Source: Neonectria sp. B-13
Lineage: Eukaryota > Ascomycota > Sordariomycetes > Hypocreales > Nectriaceae
Length of the DNA: 64,000 bases
Assembly: GCA_002682825.1 (NCBI GenBank)
Contig: NOKP01000013.1
Span: 746,745-810,744, forward strand
Direction of reading: 5' to 3'
Shown: positions 1 through 12,289 of the stretch, piece by piece
Numbering within the stretch: position 1 is the stretch's first letter
How the letters are laid out: the number at the start of each line of letters is the position of its first letter
Position numbers and translations under genes: made by a program
The notes under the pieces: model-generated
Told to the model about the DNA's origin: nothing
Database searches by the model: none
Seen by the model: the letters and a program-made list of their open reading frames with translations, nothing else

Positions 1-1173
1 TGCGATGAGAGTCTGGTCGCCAACGGTTGTGACAGCGTGGGACCACAGATGCTTGCCATCGTGTAGTGCGAAGGTTTCTTGGTGTTTCAACGTGCCAAAC
101 ACTTTCGTCGACGGGTCCCGTGAGTCTCCTAATGATGAAGCGTCCAGGTCCAGCCGCCAGCGCTGCATGGTAGAGTCCTCGCCAAACGAGTATATCGTGA
201 CCGCCTTCGCCGGCAACACATCCCCCGGGGTCAGGGCAAACTTGACCCCCCAAATGCGCGATGCATGTCCCATGGCGACAGCGATGGGCTGTTCCGTTTC
301 CGCGTCTTTGAGCGTCGGCGTCGATCCGAAACCTGTCTCGCGCGGCGCTACAAGTTCACGCAAAGTGTTTCTCTCGCCTGTCTCCCCGCGTCGATCGGTG
401 ACGTCCCAGATCCTCACCGTCCGGTCATCGCTGGAGCTTGCGAGCAGCCGCATCGTCGAGCCGTCCGCGCACTGCAACTCGTCCGAGATCTGCACGCCAA
501 AGATGGATCCCTCGTGGCCGGCGAGCACGGAGAGCATCTCTGGCTGCTCCTGCGTCAGGTGGTACTTCCACATGAGGATGTCGCCGAAGACGGTGCCGCC
601 GGCGACGAGGACGCAATCGGCTGACACCCATTTCAGGTTTGCGCCATAGAGCATGGGCCGCGACGGGGACACGACGGCACCGAGCACGGGCGTGCCGTCG
701 ACGGCGTGGAACCGCACGGGAATGACTTCGTTGTGTGCCGTGGCGAGCACCGCGGCGCCGGTATCAAACGGCGACAGCGCGGCATCGTAGATCCAGTCGG
801 GACCCGTGGCCCTCTTCACCACCAGCGCATCACTATCCTTGCGTCCGGCGAGCAACTCCTCGAGGTCATCCTCGGCGAGAACAGCAACCCGGGCGGCGCC
901 CCAGAGCAGCACGCGGCCGTGCAAGACGCGGATGCCGTGGATGGGCTGCGCGGCGAAGACCCGGACCCGGACGACGCGGTCGGCGCGCAGGTCGTAGATG
1001 GCAAGGTGTGTATCTTCGCCGGCCAGCAGGTACGACGCAGTGCGGGAGAAGGCGAGGGCCGTGACGGGGACCTGGGAGAAGACTCTTGCGAGGTGAAGCT
1101 TGTGAGCTGCCGAGTTGGGTGTTGGCGATGGTGGGATGGCGGGGGAGGGGCAAGCCTCGCGGGGTTGAGCCAT
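1..1173 (-). CDS. WD40-repeat protein, WDR6/Rtt10-like (5' part, truncated by window edge)
   Basis: Partial gene read from ATG at 1173 down to base 1, 391 codons without a stop or a needed intron. WD40 signatures are visible: a GH dipeptide followed by EGSIFGVQIS near residue 216, then SSDDRTVRIWDV near residue 245, and another unit with GEDSTMQRWRLD near residue 330. The GHEGSIFGV unit is characteristic of the WDR6/Rtt10 family. Those proteins act as partner of the Trm7/FTSJ1 methyltransferase for 2'-O-methylation of tRNA wobble position 34; yeast Rtt10 is also linked to endosomal recycling. The N-terminus has a Pro-rich start, then VFSQVPVTALAFS, a typical first blade. The C-terminal two thirds lie outside the window. 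Another large WD40 protein is possible but less likely. Confidence 0.8.
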   Translation of the reverse strand, partial: MAQPREACPSPAIPPSPTPNSAAHKLHLARVFSQVPVTALAFSRTASYLLAGEDTHLAIYDLRADRVVRVRVFAAQPIHGIRVLHGRVLLWGAARVAVLAEDDLEELLAGRKDSDALVVKRATGPDWIYDAALSPFDTGAAVLATAHNEVIPVRFHAVDGTPVLGAVVSPSRPMLYGANLKWVSADCVLVAGGTVFGDILMWKYHLTQEQPEMLSVLAGHEGSIFGVQISDELQCADGSTMRLLASSSDDRTVRIWDVTDRRGETGERNTLRELVAPRETGFGSTPTLKDAETEQPIAVAMGHASRIWGVKFALTPGDVLPAKAVTIYSFGEDSTMQRWRLDLDASSLGDSRDPSTKVFGTLKHQETFALHDGKHLWSHAVTTVGDQTLIA

Positions 1174-1858
1174 GACGTTGAGACGGACGGGTCGACAAGA
1201 GAGCGTTAGCGAGGATCAGGGAGCCATCCGCTTGTGTGTCGTGGAAATTCTTTTGTTAATTTCGCTTGGTATATGTCTTCCGAGGAGAGGCGTGTTCGAG
1301 TGAAGGTTAGCCATGCGCTCTCATAGTCGGGGGTGTGAGTGGATTCGGTGGTGAGCAGAAATTTTTGTACATCAGTTCGTGTGTCGCGTTCGAAGTCAGG
1401 CCTCACTCAACTACTTTACTCAAGCATGCAATTGTTCAAGTACATTATGCCCATTTCGAGCTGAAAACAACCCAATGTCACTTGGAAATAACACCAGCAC
1501 CCGAATTGTATCAACGAATATATCGTTGCTTGTTGAAGGTTGTATCATACAGCGAAGTAAAAGAAGAGGCTATATATATATGATCATTCCGTTTCCCCAT
1601 AGTTCAGGTATCATGCCGTTCCTGGCAGGTTCCCATTCATTCGCCCAGCCCAGATCTACAATCCTATCTCTACTGCTCGCCGTAAAAAGAAGCATTTCCC
1701 TTTCATGGCTATCATGATCGCTAAGGCCGATCCTGCTCTTCGCTACCATTCTTCACGAGTATCCAATTAGATCCAAACGCCGGCAATGCAAAATCATCAA
1801 GATCGGTAAAGGGTTACCGATCGTATCGTGTCGGGCTCCATACTGGCGCATAGCATGT
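1174..1858. other. Intergenic: promoter of the WD40 gene and 3' flank of the Sur7-like gene
   Basis: Both neighbours are on the minus strand, so this holds the 3' end of the Sur7-like transcript on the right and the WD40 promoter on the left. Open frames here are short and not protein-like. No RNA gene seen. Confidence 0.6.
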
Positions 1859-2824
1859 TTAGGCGCGGTGCGAGTAGGGCTCGTAGGCGAGGTCGGAACG
1901 GGGAGCATTGCTGTTATGGCGGGGAGCACCGTACTGCGAGGTGGACTGGTTCTGGTTGTAGTAGTTGCCGCTCGTCATCTCGTGGTCGCCAGCAATAGGG
2001 GCATAGGCACCAGAGGGCAACAGCTTCTCGCCGTCAGAGCGACGGTTCTTCTTCTTGCTGCTACGGCTCTCGGGCTTGCAACAGCAGATGGTAAAGACCC
2101 AGAAGAGGCTGGCGCCGATGGCGAAGGCGGCGGAGATCCAGACGATGGAGAGGAAGGTGGTATTGATCTTTCCCTTGACACCGTACTCCTTGGCACTGGC
2201 CTCGACGGCACCGACGACGATGGCGGCCATAGCGGTAGCGAGGCCGGCAGCACAGCACACAAGAATGGAGGCAATACCGGCAACGATCCAAGTGCAACAA
2301 GACATGATGGTGGAGCAGTTTGCAAAGATGCCAAGGACGATCTCGAGGGCAAGGGAAATCAGAGCGACAATAAAGGCAACTTCGGTCCACTTGGTGACAT
2401 AGCGGAAGGCCTTGAGAGCCTTCTCAATCTCCGAGGGCAGATCGATCTCGACGCCGGCAGCGGAACCAAAGTGCTCGATGTACGAGGTGTTGAGCGCCTC
2501 GTTGGCCCAGTCGAACTTGGCCTTGGTGCAGTGGCGCTTGTTCTTCTGGTCCTTGTAGCAGTAGCCCCAGAGGTTGATGTCGTACGTCTTGGCGAGATCG
2601 AGGTCAGCGGCGGTGATGTTTTCCGATTTGGCTTCGCGGGAGCTGAGGTTGCTGATGTAGTTGTCGACGCTCGCAGGGTCGATGGTGAGGCCGGAGACGT
2701 CGAGGTGGAAGACATAGAGCGACTTGTTGGCGACACCGGCCAGCGAGGCGGCGAGGAGGAAGATGATGGAGCCGACGGTGAGCGCGAACGGCAGCGCAAC
2801 GCAGAAGAAGCGACCGACACCCAT
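1859..2824 (-). CDS. Sur7/PalI-family four-pass plasma membrane protein
   Basis: Single-exon gene of 321 aa. It starts MGVGRFFCV and has a first membrane segment at about residues 6-31. A long extracellular loop follows, with INLWGYCYKD and a second Cys about ten residues later, the claudin-like W...C...C pattern of fungal Sur7/PalI proteins. The loop has potential N-glycosylation sites (NIT, NTS). Three further membrane segments lie at about residues 145-170, 172-205 and 222-250, followed by a Cys cluster and a basic, Ser/Tyr-rich cytosolic tail. Family members sit in eisosome/MCC membrane domains (Sur7, Fmp45) or act in ambient pH sensing (PalI/Rim9). Sequence alone does not separate these, but the length and tail fit the Sur7 side. 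A long antisense frame across it is a shadow. Confidence 0.88.
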   Translation of the reverse strand: MGVGRFFCVALPFALTVGSIIFLLAASLAGVANKSLYVFHLDVSGLTIDPASVDNYISNLSSREAKSENITAADLDLAKTYDINLWGYCYKDQKNKRHCTKAKFDWANEALNTSYIEHFGSAAGVEIDLPSEIEKALKAFRYVTKWTEVAFIVALISLALEIVLGIFANCSTIMSCCTWIVAGIASILVCCAAGLATAMAAIVVGAVEASAKEYGVKGKINTTFLSIVWISAAFAIGASLFWVFTICCCKPESRSSKKKNRRSDGEKLLPSGAYAPIAGDHEMTSGNYYNQNQSTSQYGAPRHNSNAPRSDLAYEPYSHRA

Positions 2825-5800
2825 TTTTGCTGTGGCTGATTATGTGACTGTGTGTGGTGTTTTGAGATTCGGAGTCGAAGTAGTGGCTGTTGCTGTTGTT
2901 GTTGTTGCGGGTTCGAGGATGACGTAAGGTGTGCGCGTTATCTCGGGAAAGAGGAGAGGATGGAGGTCCTATTTAGCGAGCGAGGCGGGGGAAAGAGAGG
3001 GGAAGGCGAAGTGAGATGCGACGGCGCGAGACAAGCAAACGACGCAAATGGAAAGGAGGATTGATGGATGATGGATGGGATGAGATCGGAGGGAAGGAAG
3101 GAGCATGTCAGCAAAACGAGAAATCGGGCTGAAGGGCGGTAGATTTATAAAAATGCTCGCAGTAGGTTCAGGTCGGGTCGTGCATGGGCTGGTAACACTG
3201 GCTGCAGTGGCCGCTGAGCTTCTTCCACCGTGGATCCCAACCCCGGCGCAGGCGAGGTTGACGTGGAGTTGCCGTGGCGCAGCATCCCGAGTGGATGTCG
3301 CCGGCGCGCGTGTGTGTGTGGCAGTTCTTTGGTGGAGCGCGCTTGAGCTAAAGGCCTTTTCTGCCTTGGCCGCTTACAGGGGCGGCAGGGGTTTGGGCCC
3401 CCGGAGGGGGGGCTTGCCGGCTAAGGTGCAGCGCCTGTGCTCTAAACTCACAGCGGGCTTCTCTGCTGTGAATACAGCACAGGGCTACGAAGCCCGAAGG
3501 GTTTGGTCCGTCCAGGCTGAAGATAGGTGCCCGCTAGCTCAGCCACTCTTCTCTGGTCTCAGGGTCCAGGCCCAAGCCCAAGCCTAAGCCTGGCCAAAAC
3601 CAGGCTGTGTTTGTGTGTGCTTCGTTCGTACGTACTTACGTCCTCCATCTCCGCTCCGGCAATGTGCAACTTCCAGTATCCAGCAGCGAATGGCTTAGTC
3701 GTTGCGATCAACACAGAAACCGAGTCATTGGCCCGGTAGCCAGTGTTAGGAGGGTCGGTCTGGAAGGATCGTCATCTTTTATGTCAATCGCACATGGAGA
3801 ATACAGTCACGTCGTGGGTACAGGGGCCATACAGAGCTCGACGTGCATACCCCCAGAGCCCAGGTGGGTTTGGCTGCTGACGGGCTGAAGATGGTCTGGT
3901 TTCAGTTGCTGTTTTTTTGCGTCAACAAGCCCTTCCGCTCTTTCGACCTGGGGACCGGACAGACGCCCAAAGGCCCAAAACAAGACGACTCCTAGAGCCA
4001 AGCCCGACTATTCGCTCTAGCCTCCGGCTGTCCAACTCACCAGCCCCCACGACGATGCTTTCCAATTCCTACTCTGAGAGTTTGGAGGCATGCACTTGGC
4101 AGTGGGCACGTCCGTACGTACGTCTTTTGCGTAGTCGGTATTCCCGCCTGCAAGGCCCTGATCGGGCTGACGACGCCCGGGTTGGATCCATCATCCATGC
4201 ACGAATCCATGCCCCACCCTCGCTCGGGGACCTTGGGAGGTGGGATTTTGTTGCTGATGGCCTCTGAACAGGACCCAGTAGCAAATTGTCAGTGAGAAAT
4301 CCAATGGCTCCTGTCAAACTGGGCAAAATAAGATGGTGCTGACATGCAGGGCCGGGGGCACGAAATAAACCCAACAGGTATGATCACCAACGCAAAATCT
4401 AAAGCCGGTGGATTCATCATGAGAGAAGACGGCCAGTCACCTCTGTCTGCTGATGTCACCGCTACGACTGACGTATTGCTGCGTAAGTCAATACAAAACA
4501 GCCAAAACTTAGACCTGTGACGCGATGATGGACCGTGAGTCCTTGACTACGAAGTACTGAGAGGCAAAGCTTTGCATGGGCCCATCGACAGCGGCATCGG
4601 GATGGAAACGCGAATCTGACCCGGAGGACGACGACGAAGCCTCGGAAGGGCTGAGTGGGCGAGCCAATGCCCAGAGAGTCTGAGCACCAGACCGACAAGA
4701 AACGGAAAAGGGCAAAAACAACTTGTGAGCCAAAAATGAGCGACGAACTCACACAGCCCGCCCGCAATCCACTCACTGGAGGTAGCCCCGCACGCCGTCC
4801 AGGCGCACTGGCCCTAAATTTAGAAGTCCGCCCAGGCATCTTGAGGTGCCTCAGCCCAGCAGCTGCGTAGGCAGGTCTCGTCCCCTGCGAACATCCAATC
4901 AACACCCAATGATACTGTGCATTTACCAGGACGGAAATGGACAGGGGAAAAGTGCTGTCCCGGCGCGACATGCTTCCGCTCCAGGACGCTGATGCTCCGC
5001 CTCTGCCCTCCCAGGCCTGCGATGTGGTGCGCAACGAACACCAACAAGATGGACTTTGGTCTTCGTTGCTTGGCGCTGCTGAGAGCGGTTTAGGCCTCGG
5101 CCACGACGAAGAGTGGCCCCCCGCCATGTTCAGCACCATTCTGGCAGGGCAGACGAATAAGCAGGCAGGGGAGATTGCACCGTCAGGATCGGGCCCCTGG
5201 CAGCACTGACTGACTGTATCTTATCGTCTTGTCGTGTGGTGACCGCTGCGAATTTCCGTTGATATCGAACATCAGGGAAAGAAGCAAGGGCGCCTTTCTC
5301 GGCGTCAACCCGCTCCGTTGCGGAGGCTTCGCGCGCAACTACTTCATCTTCGGGCCCGCCCTTGCAGCTCTTGCCGCCTCCGTCTTGCTCCCGTCCCGAT
5401 CACGGCATCCGAACGGGACAATAAAGGTACCCTGAAACGGACCAAGCCGCTCCTACAGCCGGTCCCGCGGTTTGTCATGTAGGGCGTACGTAAGCCTCGA
5501 GGCGAGAGGCCTCATGAGAGTCTTGGTCGCCGACGCTGACGCCGACCTGCCATTGGATTGGAGGAGATGCAGGACCGTTGTTCTGCGAAACCCCATGCGT
5601 GAAAGTCCTTTCTCCCCCGCCGATTCCATGGTTCATCCAACGCCGAAGACCTGATGCTCCACAACCACTAAATGCCGAGTCAATGGCAGCCGTCGAGAAG
5701 ACGATCGGAAATTCGACTGCCGTCCGGAGGTGAACCGGGTTGAAGGTGGGAGAGCAAACATTTACATCAAGGGGTTTTTACGGCACAAGACTCCGCGATT

Positions 5801-6240
5801 TTAGCTTCTTGGGTAATTTTTACTCTGCTCACTCTTGTTAAGTCCTGCCTTGGTCTCAATTATCCCACCATATCGTCGGGAAACCTGCTGTTTCTGCAAT
5901 CCAAATTGTTTGTTACGTCGACTTTTACTCGTCTTATATTCGGTGCTATAGGGTAGCTGTCTCCCCAAATTGGTCACGGTGTTGGGTGTTGGTTTGTGTG
6001 ATTCAAAGATACTGAACACATTCATATATGTTTAAGATATATGGAGAGGTCTACGTATCACCCTGATGTTGTGATCTGTACATGTTTTCGTAAACAAGCA
6101 AGCGGAGTCGAGTTATGGTGGGTTTTGCTTCCGCCTCCACATGTTCTGCCAACGGTCGAGGGATTGAGTTTCAACACCGCGTATGCATTCCCACAAAATA
6201 TATGTCAATTTAAACTCACCATCTCTCAAGTTGATTGGTC

Positions 6241-6264
6241 GTATAACCATGCTAATGGTTATAC
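6241..6264. repeat. Perfect hairpin: 10-bp inverted repeat with 4-nt loop
   Basis: GTATAACCAT (6241-6250) and ATGGTTATAC (6255-6264) are exact reverse complements separated by GCTA. It lies in gene-poor DNA; function unknown. Confidence 0.9.
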
Positions 6265-8526
6265 ACTGTAGAACCATACAAGGCCATGGAAGTATCGTTG
6301 TGTTCCCTGTATAAGAATGGTCATGACCGCCATGATAAGTGAAAACCAGCTTCGTACCTGACAATCGCACTTTTCCAACATCGATGAAGTGGCCTTGAAT
6401 AGAGACCAAGTAAAATCACCATCAAGACTTGTGATAAGGGACCAGAAAGTGCGAAGAAGACGCAGACATGTCTAACAATGATCTATCGACTCACATGATG
6501 CCGTAAGGAGCAACGGAGAACAGCACCAAGCATGGATACTAATGCAGGATGTAGCCTGCGTTGGTATAATGGAATGCGGATAGGTAGCGCTATATCACCT
6601 GGCGGGCGATTGAACTAGCCAGTCATGGTATACCGGAAGTGTATATCCCATGCCTTCTTCGCACTTGTAGGCCGGTACCGTGTCGGGTTCCATTACAAAA
6701 CATCTTGGGCTTCCGTTGAGTAAACTGCAAGAGAGAAATAAAGATACAAGTCGAGCCTGAATGAACCTAGGCATGTTATGCTCATATCTCTCCATTGCTT
6801 TTCCAGCCTCCCCTCGCAACAACATATCCGAACAGCTATTGGCCACCATTACAATTAGCCACCAGATACCATTCCCCGACTCTTTGTAGTCTGAGTGCTT
6901 GTTCCAAGTGTCATCGGATATCCATTTCCTGCTGCACTTTCCCAAGTCGAGTAGCCGCTTGCTCTCCCGCTAGGGTGGAACAGAAACTGTATCTCGTCTC
7001 CATGTTTAGCATCTACATGCACATGTTTTGAAAGCGAATTTGACGAGTATGACGCTCTGAGATATATGCGAGTACTTGTGTAAAATGCTGTTATCAACAT
7101 AATACGTCGGAAAGACCCGAGTCAAGCTCACCCCCGCATGAATCTACCGAGGAGTGGATTGCTTGTGACAATGACTCGGTTCCAAACTGGACTATGGCGA
7201 TGGGCCGTTCTAGTGATGTTCTAATGCTTCGAAAGAATCCAAGACTGTAGCTAGTATCCCGAAGCCTATCAGCTGGAGAACTCGACAGAGTTGATCGGGG
7301 CATGGGGTCGTGCTGGTGCATTCACTTGATGGACATCCAACTGCTGCACCGGAGACCACTGGAAAGGTCGTATTGTACATAGGGAGCGAAGGCATCTCAT
7401 CGATCAGATTAGAAATCAACCTAATCGAACCGCCGATTCATTAGTGTCATTGGTAGCCCCCCAGCCAAGCAAACTAGGTAAATGCTAACAGCATCGACAA
7501 CTACCTGCCTATTCGGTGCCTAGGTCCCCAACTGGTCACACTCGAGACTCGGCGACGGAGAGAGAAGCTCGAGACTGAAGTCACAGTTGGCTGCACCGTC
7601 ATGTTGTGGCACCGTGAGCTTCCGGGCATGCTGGGTCTCGGAAGCGGCGATATGCAGGATGCAATACGCATGCAACATGCAACATGCGACATGCAGTAAT
7701 CAAATCAATCAGAGGCAGGGTGGCCGGCAGAGCGGCACGGGCAATGTTTGCCCCAAACGGAGGTGACGAATGAATGCCATGTGCCCTGTTCGGAGCGACG
7801 GCGGACTCCCGTCTTCTCGTGACGACGCCATTCGCCGCCTTGGACGGAGGGGTTTGGTCTTTTGCTGGGACGAGTTCGACTAACCGAGTTTCTTGGGATG
7901 GGGTGACAACTGAGGTGACAACTGACAGGCACAAGACCGAGTTCAGCTGCCCTATGTCGGTCGTACTATTCGTTGAGAGACAGAGTACATGTACACAGAC
8001 TACGTGTAGTCTAGTCTAAGAGTGTTGACCGTGCTCGCTCGACGCGCATTGGATGCTGGCGACATGGGGCGTCGGTGAAGCAGCGGCAGCCACGGGACTG
8101 GGTCACGGGTGTAGCCTCCCATATAGGTACAGGCCGAGTGAGCTAGGATCTGCTTGGCCCCGGGGAAGAGAGAGAGTTGAGTCTAGAGTCTCGACTAGAC
8201 ATTTCTGGACCGTGGCTTGTTTGCTTGTTGAGTGGCAAAAGCGAAATCATCCAACTCCCCTCAACTGATCACGACTACGACTACGACCACGACTGCGACT
8301 GCGAGCGACCACGGTCAGTCAAGCTTCCTCGCACGTGCCGGACTATGTACCTAGCTCCTCCCTGACTCCCAGTACCCCGGCACTCTGTCGACCCCATCCC
8401 ATGCAGACCGGCGCGGAGTGGCGACGCTCAGTGGCTGGGGTCGATGCGCGTTCTGGTGCTTGTGCAGTTTGCCTTGAGTGGTGCATGGATGGTACCTTTA
8501 ACCGACGGCGACGGTGTGAGAAGCGG

Positions 8527-8612
8527 TGGGGGGGAGAGAAGGGAACAGAAGGGAGGAGAGGAGTAGAGGAGTAGAGGAGCAGAGGAGTAGAGGAGTAGAG
8601 GAGAGAGGAGAG
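8527..8612. repeat. Purine tract with GGAGTAGA-type short repeats
   Basis: An almost pure G/A strand with repeated GAGGAGTAGAG units. It is simple-sequence DNA; the open frames through it are artefacts of the repeat. Confidence 0.8.
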
Positions 8613-9059
8613 ACTTGCCATGTCCATCAAGTCGATGCTTTCGGTCTCGGTCTGGCGAAATTTGAATTCTGTACGAATAATGACCCTGGCCCTGGTTGTT
8701 CGTTGGGCATTACCGTACCTAGATCCCTGGGTCTCCTCTCTTGGGCATTGACTGAGAGCTCACCACGGACTGCTCACCAGCATCTGTCGAATCGCAATTG
8801 TATTACATAGTAGCAATAATAATAAACGGCCTGCCTCTGTCCAAGCTGGGTCTTGGCTATTCCACAGGCCCAGTCTCGACTTCCGGGCTAACAGTGTCAT
8901 TGTCTTGTATCTGTCCAGTCCCGTGTCCCACAGTCTCAAGTCCATCCCGACCACGCGGAAGGGGTTTTGATTTTGGGATCGACAGTACCTCCAACTCATC
9001 TGGCTGTCACTTCTAAAGTACCATAGTATCCCCTTCCCCCACAACGTTGCCGTTTACCG

Positions 9060-10587
9060 AGTAGTAATTCGTATAGTCGTCTCTTATCATCATCCATCAT
9101 CGCCTCCTCACCTTTCCTTCTTCCTCCCTCCAATCGCTGCTCTGCCCAATCCCCCTACCTACCTTGGGCTGTCCCCCCCCTGTCGAATCCCACGCCCACC
9201 TAAGCTGTGGCAGCGGCAACGCGGTTCGTCCCCCCCTCCATCGAGTCCAACAAGTCCATCGAGGGGCATTGAACTCATTGGAACCGGAGCAACTCGACCA
9301 CAGTTCAAGGCCAAGCCGGTCTCAACTGGAACCTCGTCCTCAACTCGTCCCCCAGCACCACCCACTGTGCAGTCAGTGGTCAAGCAAAGCAAGGCCCTGG
9401 CCAACTTCCAAGAAGTCGGAGGAGGGGCGTGGAACCTTATTCGTTCGTAGTCGCCCGCCGCCGCCACACCTGCGCCGACGCCCTCATCCTTATCCGGCAC
9501 CGCGGACCTGCTAGACTGTTAGTACGACTCTCCCACCTACACCTACAGTACTGGTACATAGCGCACACCTTGTACCTTCTTCGTCCAACTGCGTCCATCT
9601 GCTCTCGTCCTCTCTATTCCTCTTCTTCTATCCACCTGCCGAGCCTCATCCCAACCGCTCCGCTCCGCCTCGTCACTTGCTCGTTTGCTGTGGCCTTGTC
9701 GCCTCGTCGCCTTGCCGCCATCTGTGCATCTCTCTCGCGACCTCGAAAATACCACCTTTTTTTTTGCTGCCCTCGAACCGACGTCTCTGCCGTGCGAACC
9801 ACCCTCGACGCCCGTCGTCTCTCATCTCTGCACCCCGGTCTACTGAACCCTGCGCAAGCCGCATTCTGCAGCAACCACCCAGCGCCCAGCTCTCCTCCTC
9901 CTCTTCCTTGACGCTCGTTTCTCTCTGAAAGCTGTCTTGGCGATTGATTTTTCTCCCAACTCCCCCTCTCCTCCCTTCCGTAGGTAACTTCCCCCCCCCA
10001 CCGCCCTCTTTCTTCGGCGCCGCTACCTTGACCCTCGCTCGCCGGCTGGATCGTTCTTCATTCCCGTCCTCGCAGCTGTCTCGTTTTTTCTCCAGTCTAC
10101 TCCACCACTATAATTGAATGCGCCGCAAACCTGCCCTCTATCCGCCGTCGCAGCCCAAAATAACGACATCCGAACCCGGCTGACGTGGACTTTGTCTAGA
10201 TTTCTAATCAGCGTTTTCGCTCTCAGGCGCTATCTCCGACTGTCACGGCTTTGCGCTTCTGTCGTCGGCGTTTCCATCCCGGTGTTAGGACTCTCCCCCA
10301 CGACGTCATCACCCCCCGAAACCCGACCTCGACTCCTCAGCTTCCCCGGAGTGCCAGCCGAAACCACACAACACGGCCGCTCAAAGGGTTCACCGTCGCG
10401 CCTCGTTCTTTGCAGTTCTCGACCGGTTGTTTCATCCTCCATAACACCTCCGCATCTTCGGTTACCAAAAACAACTCTTGGGTGGTTTTGAGCAAAGGGT
10501 CGGCCACCGAGCCTCGTTAACACTCCCACGCCACCACGCGACATTTGAGACACTCGTCGCGCCTGAGTGACACGGGGATCTGGCATA
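9060..10587 (+). promoter_or_regulatory. Pyrimidine-rich upstream region/leader of the PPZ phosphatase gene
   Basis: About 1.5 kb rich in C and T on the plus strand, typical of promoters and long 5' leaders of highly regulated fungal genes. It ends at the phosphatase ATG at 10588. The transcription start and any leader intron cannot be placed from sequence. Open frames here are short and composition-driven. Confidence 0.5.
10118..10183 (+). promoter_or_regulatory. Candidate upstream ORF (21 codons) in the PPZ leader
   Basis: An ATG at 10118 opens a 21-codon frame ending in TGA at 10181-10183, about 400 nt before the main start. If the transcript includes it, it could affect translation. The transcript start is unknown, so this is inference. 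Confidence 0.3.
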
Positions 10588-12289
10588 ATGGGAAACCAGA
10601 ATTCCAGAGAGAGCGGTGGCTCCGGTTCCGGCTCCAAGGGCTCCGGCTCCGCCGGCGCTGTCGATGCGCCCCTCCAGTCATACCCGTCCTTCAGCAGGTC
10701 CGACACGAAAGACTCGTCGCGATCCTTCCGCTCCCTGCGATCCAAGATTCCCGGCAGCGGTAAGAATGATAGCCCGAGGAACTCGGCCATCCTATCCAAC
10801 GGCGATGCTGCCGGCGACTCGACCAAAAACGATGCCTCCTCGGTGCGGTCCGGGAGGAGCGGTAGGTCAAGCGCATCCCGGCTGAGCCGGGGCGACCTCC
10901 CGTCGCTCAAGCACAACTCCACCGATCTCTCGACCGAGGATTCGGCCATTCAAGAGGATCAACCTCCGCCGTCCCCCGTCCAAGGCTCTACAAAGGGCGG
11001 GAGCCATGACGTGAGTGCAGCCCAGGCCTCCGGCGAGGTTGACCATGTTTCCGATCAGCCCCCCTCCGCCCATGCCGGTGTCAACACCCACATGCAAACT
11101 CCAGGTCAATCCATCTTGGTTAAACGGGAGAACACCATCAATCCTGTCCACAAGCAGACGGCCGACGCCAAAGCCGAGCCGAATTCCAACGTCGCCATGG
11201 CCGACATCAAAGACATCGATCTCGACGACTTCATCAAGCGACTCCTCGATGCGGGCTATGCTGGAAAGGTCACCAAAAGTGTCTGTCTCAAGAATGCAGA
11301 GATCGTCGCCATCTGCCAGCGTGCGAGAGAGGTGTTTTTGTCCCAGCCCGCTCTGCTGGAGCTGGACGCGCCAGTCAAGGTCGTCGGCGATGTCCACGGG
11401 CAGTACACGGACCTCATCCGAATGTTCGAAATGTGTGGCTTCCCACCCATGTCCAACTACCTATTCCTGGGGGACTACGTCGATCGTGGAAAGCAGTCGC
11501 TGGAGACCATCTTGCTTCTCCTCTGCTACAAGCTCAAGTTTCCCGAAAACTTCTTCTTGCTCCGAGGGAACCACGAGTGTGCCAACGTCACGCGAGTGTA
11601 TGGCTTCTACGACGAGTGCAAGCGAAGGTGCAACGTTAAGATCTGGAAGACATTCGTCGACTGCTTCAACACGCTGCCCATTGCTGCTATTGTTGCCGGC
11701 AAGATTTTCTGCGTGCACGGGGGTCTCTCGCCCGCTCTGAGCCACATGGACGACATCCGAAACATTGCGCGGCCGACTGACGTACCCGACTACGGCCTGC
11801 TCAACGACCTCCTGTGGTCAGATCCTGCAGATATGGAACAAGATTGGGAAGCCAACGAGCGAGGAGTAAGCTACTGCTTTGGAAAACGGGTCATCACCGA
11901 CTTCCTGGCGGTCCACGATTTCGATCTCATCTGTCGAGCGCATATGGTTGTCGAGGATGGGTACGAATTCTTTAACGACAGGGTGCTGGTCACCGTCTTC
12001 AGCGCTCCAAATGTACGTTTCCCGCCGTCGCTTTCCCGAACTCGCTAACCTGGTGTAGTACTGTGGCGAGTTTGATAACTGGGGCGCCGTCATGTCGGTT
12101 TCTGCCGAGCTCCTCTGCAGCTTCGAGCTGCTCAAGCCCCTTGATTCGACTGCTCTCAAAAGCCACATTAAGAAGAGTCGCAACAAGCGACAGCACATGC
12201 TGAACAGCCCGGTAAGTTCCATGTTCTCCGCACTGCACAGTCAAGCTAACCTCCCTCAGCCGGCTATGGTTTCGGCCCAGAGCGTATAA
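10588..12289 (+). CDS. Serine/threonine protein phosphatase PPZ type (Ppz1/PZL-1-like)
   Basis: Three exons: 10588-12012, 12059-12211 and 12260-12289, 535 aa. ATG 10588 is chosen because it gives [11 protein letters not shown], with Gly2 suited to N-myristoylation as in yeast Ppz1; the in-frame GTG further upstream is not needed. Residues 1 to about 205 are disordered, Ser/Gly-rich and basic, as in PPZ proteins. The catalytic domain follows, with metal-binding motifs GDVHG (267-271), GDYVDRG (295-301) and RGNHE (326-330), then CVHGGLSP. Ppz phosphatases control K+/Na+ homeostasis (through Trk and Hal3), cell-wall integrity and pH balance. The introns are 46 and 48 nt, each with a CTAAC branch site. 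The last exon encodes only nine residues (PAMVSAQSV), an easily missed end. Confidence 0.95.

Larger units (their letters stand above)
2825..9059. other. Gene-poor intergenic region
   Basis: About 6.2 kb with no convincing gene. Its open frames (up to 225 aa near 4462-5139) have biased, low-complexity or shadow composition and no recognisable domain. The left end is the promoter of the Sur7-like gene. The 5.8-7.1 kb part is richer in A+T than its surroundings. No tRNA or transposase was recognised. Confidence 0.5.

Noticed and set aside
1868..2839. 323-aa plus-strand open frame
   Set aside because: Antisense shadow of the Sur7-like gene; Gly/Asp/Val-rich with no domain, whereas the minus frame has four membrane segments and the Cys motif.
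4462..5139. 225-aa minus-strand open frame in the 3-10 kb gene desert
   Set aside because: No domain, random-like composition, no splice context or neighbours to support it.
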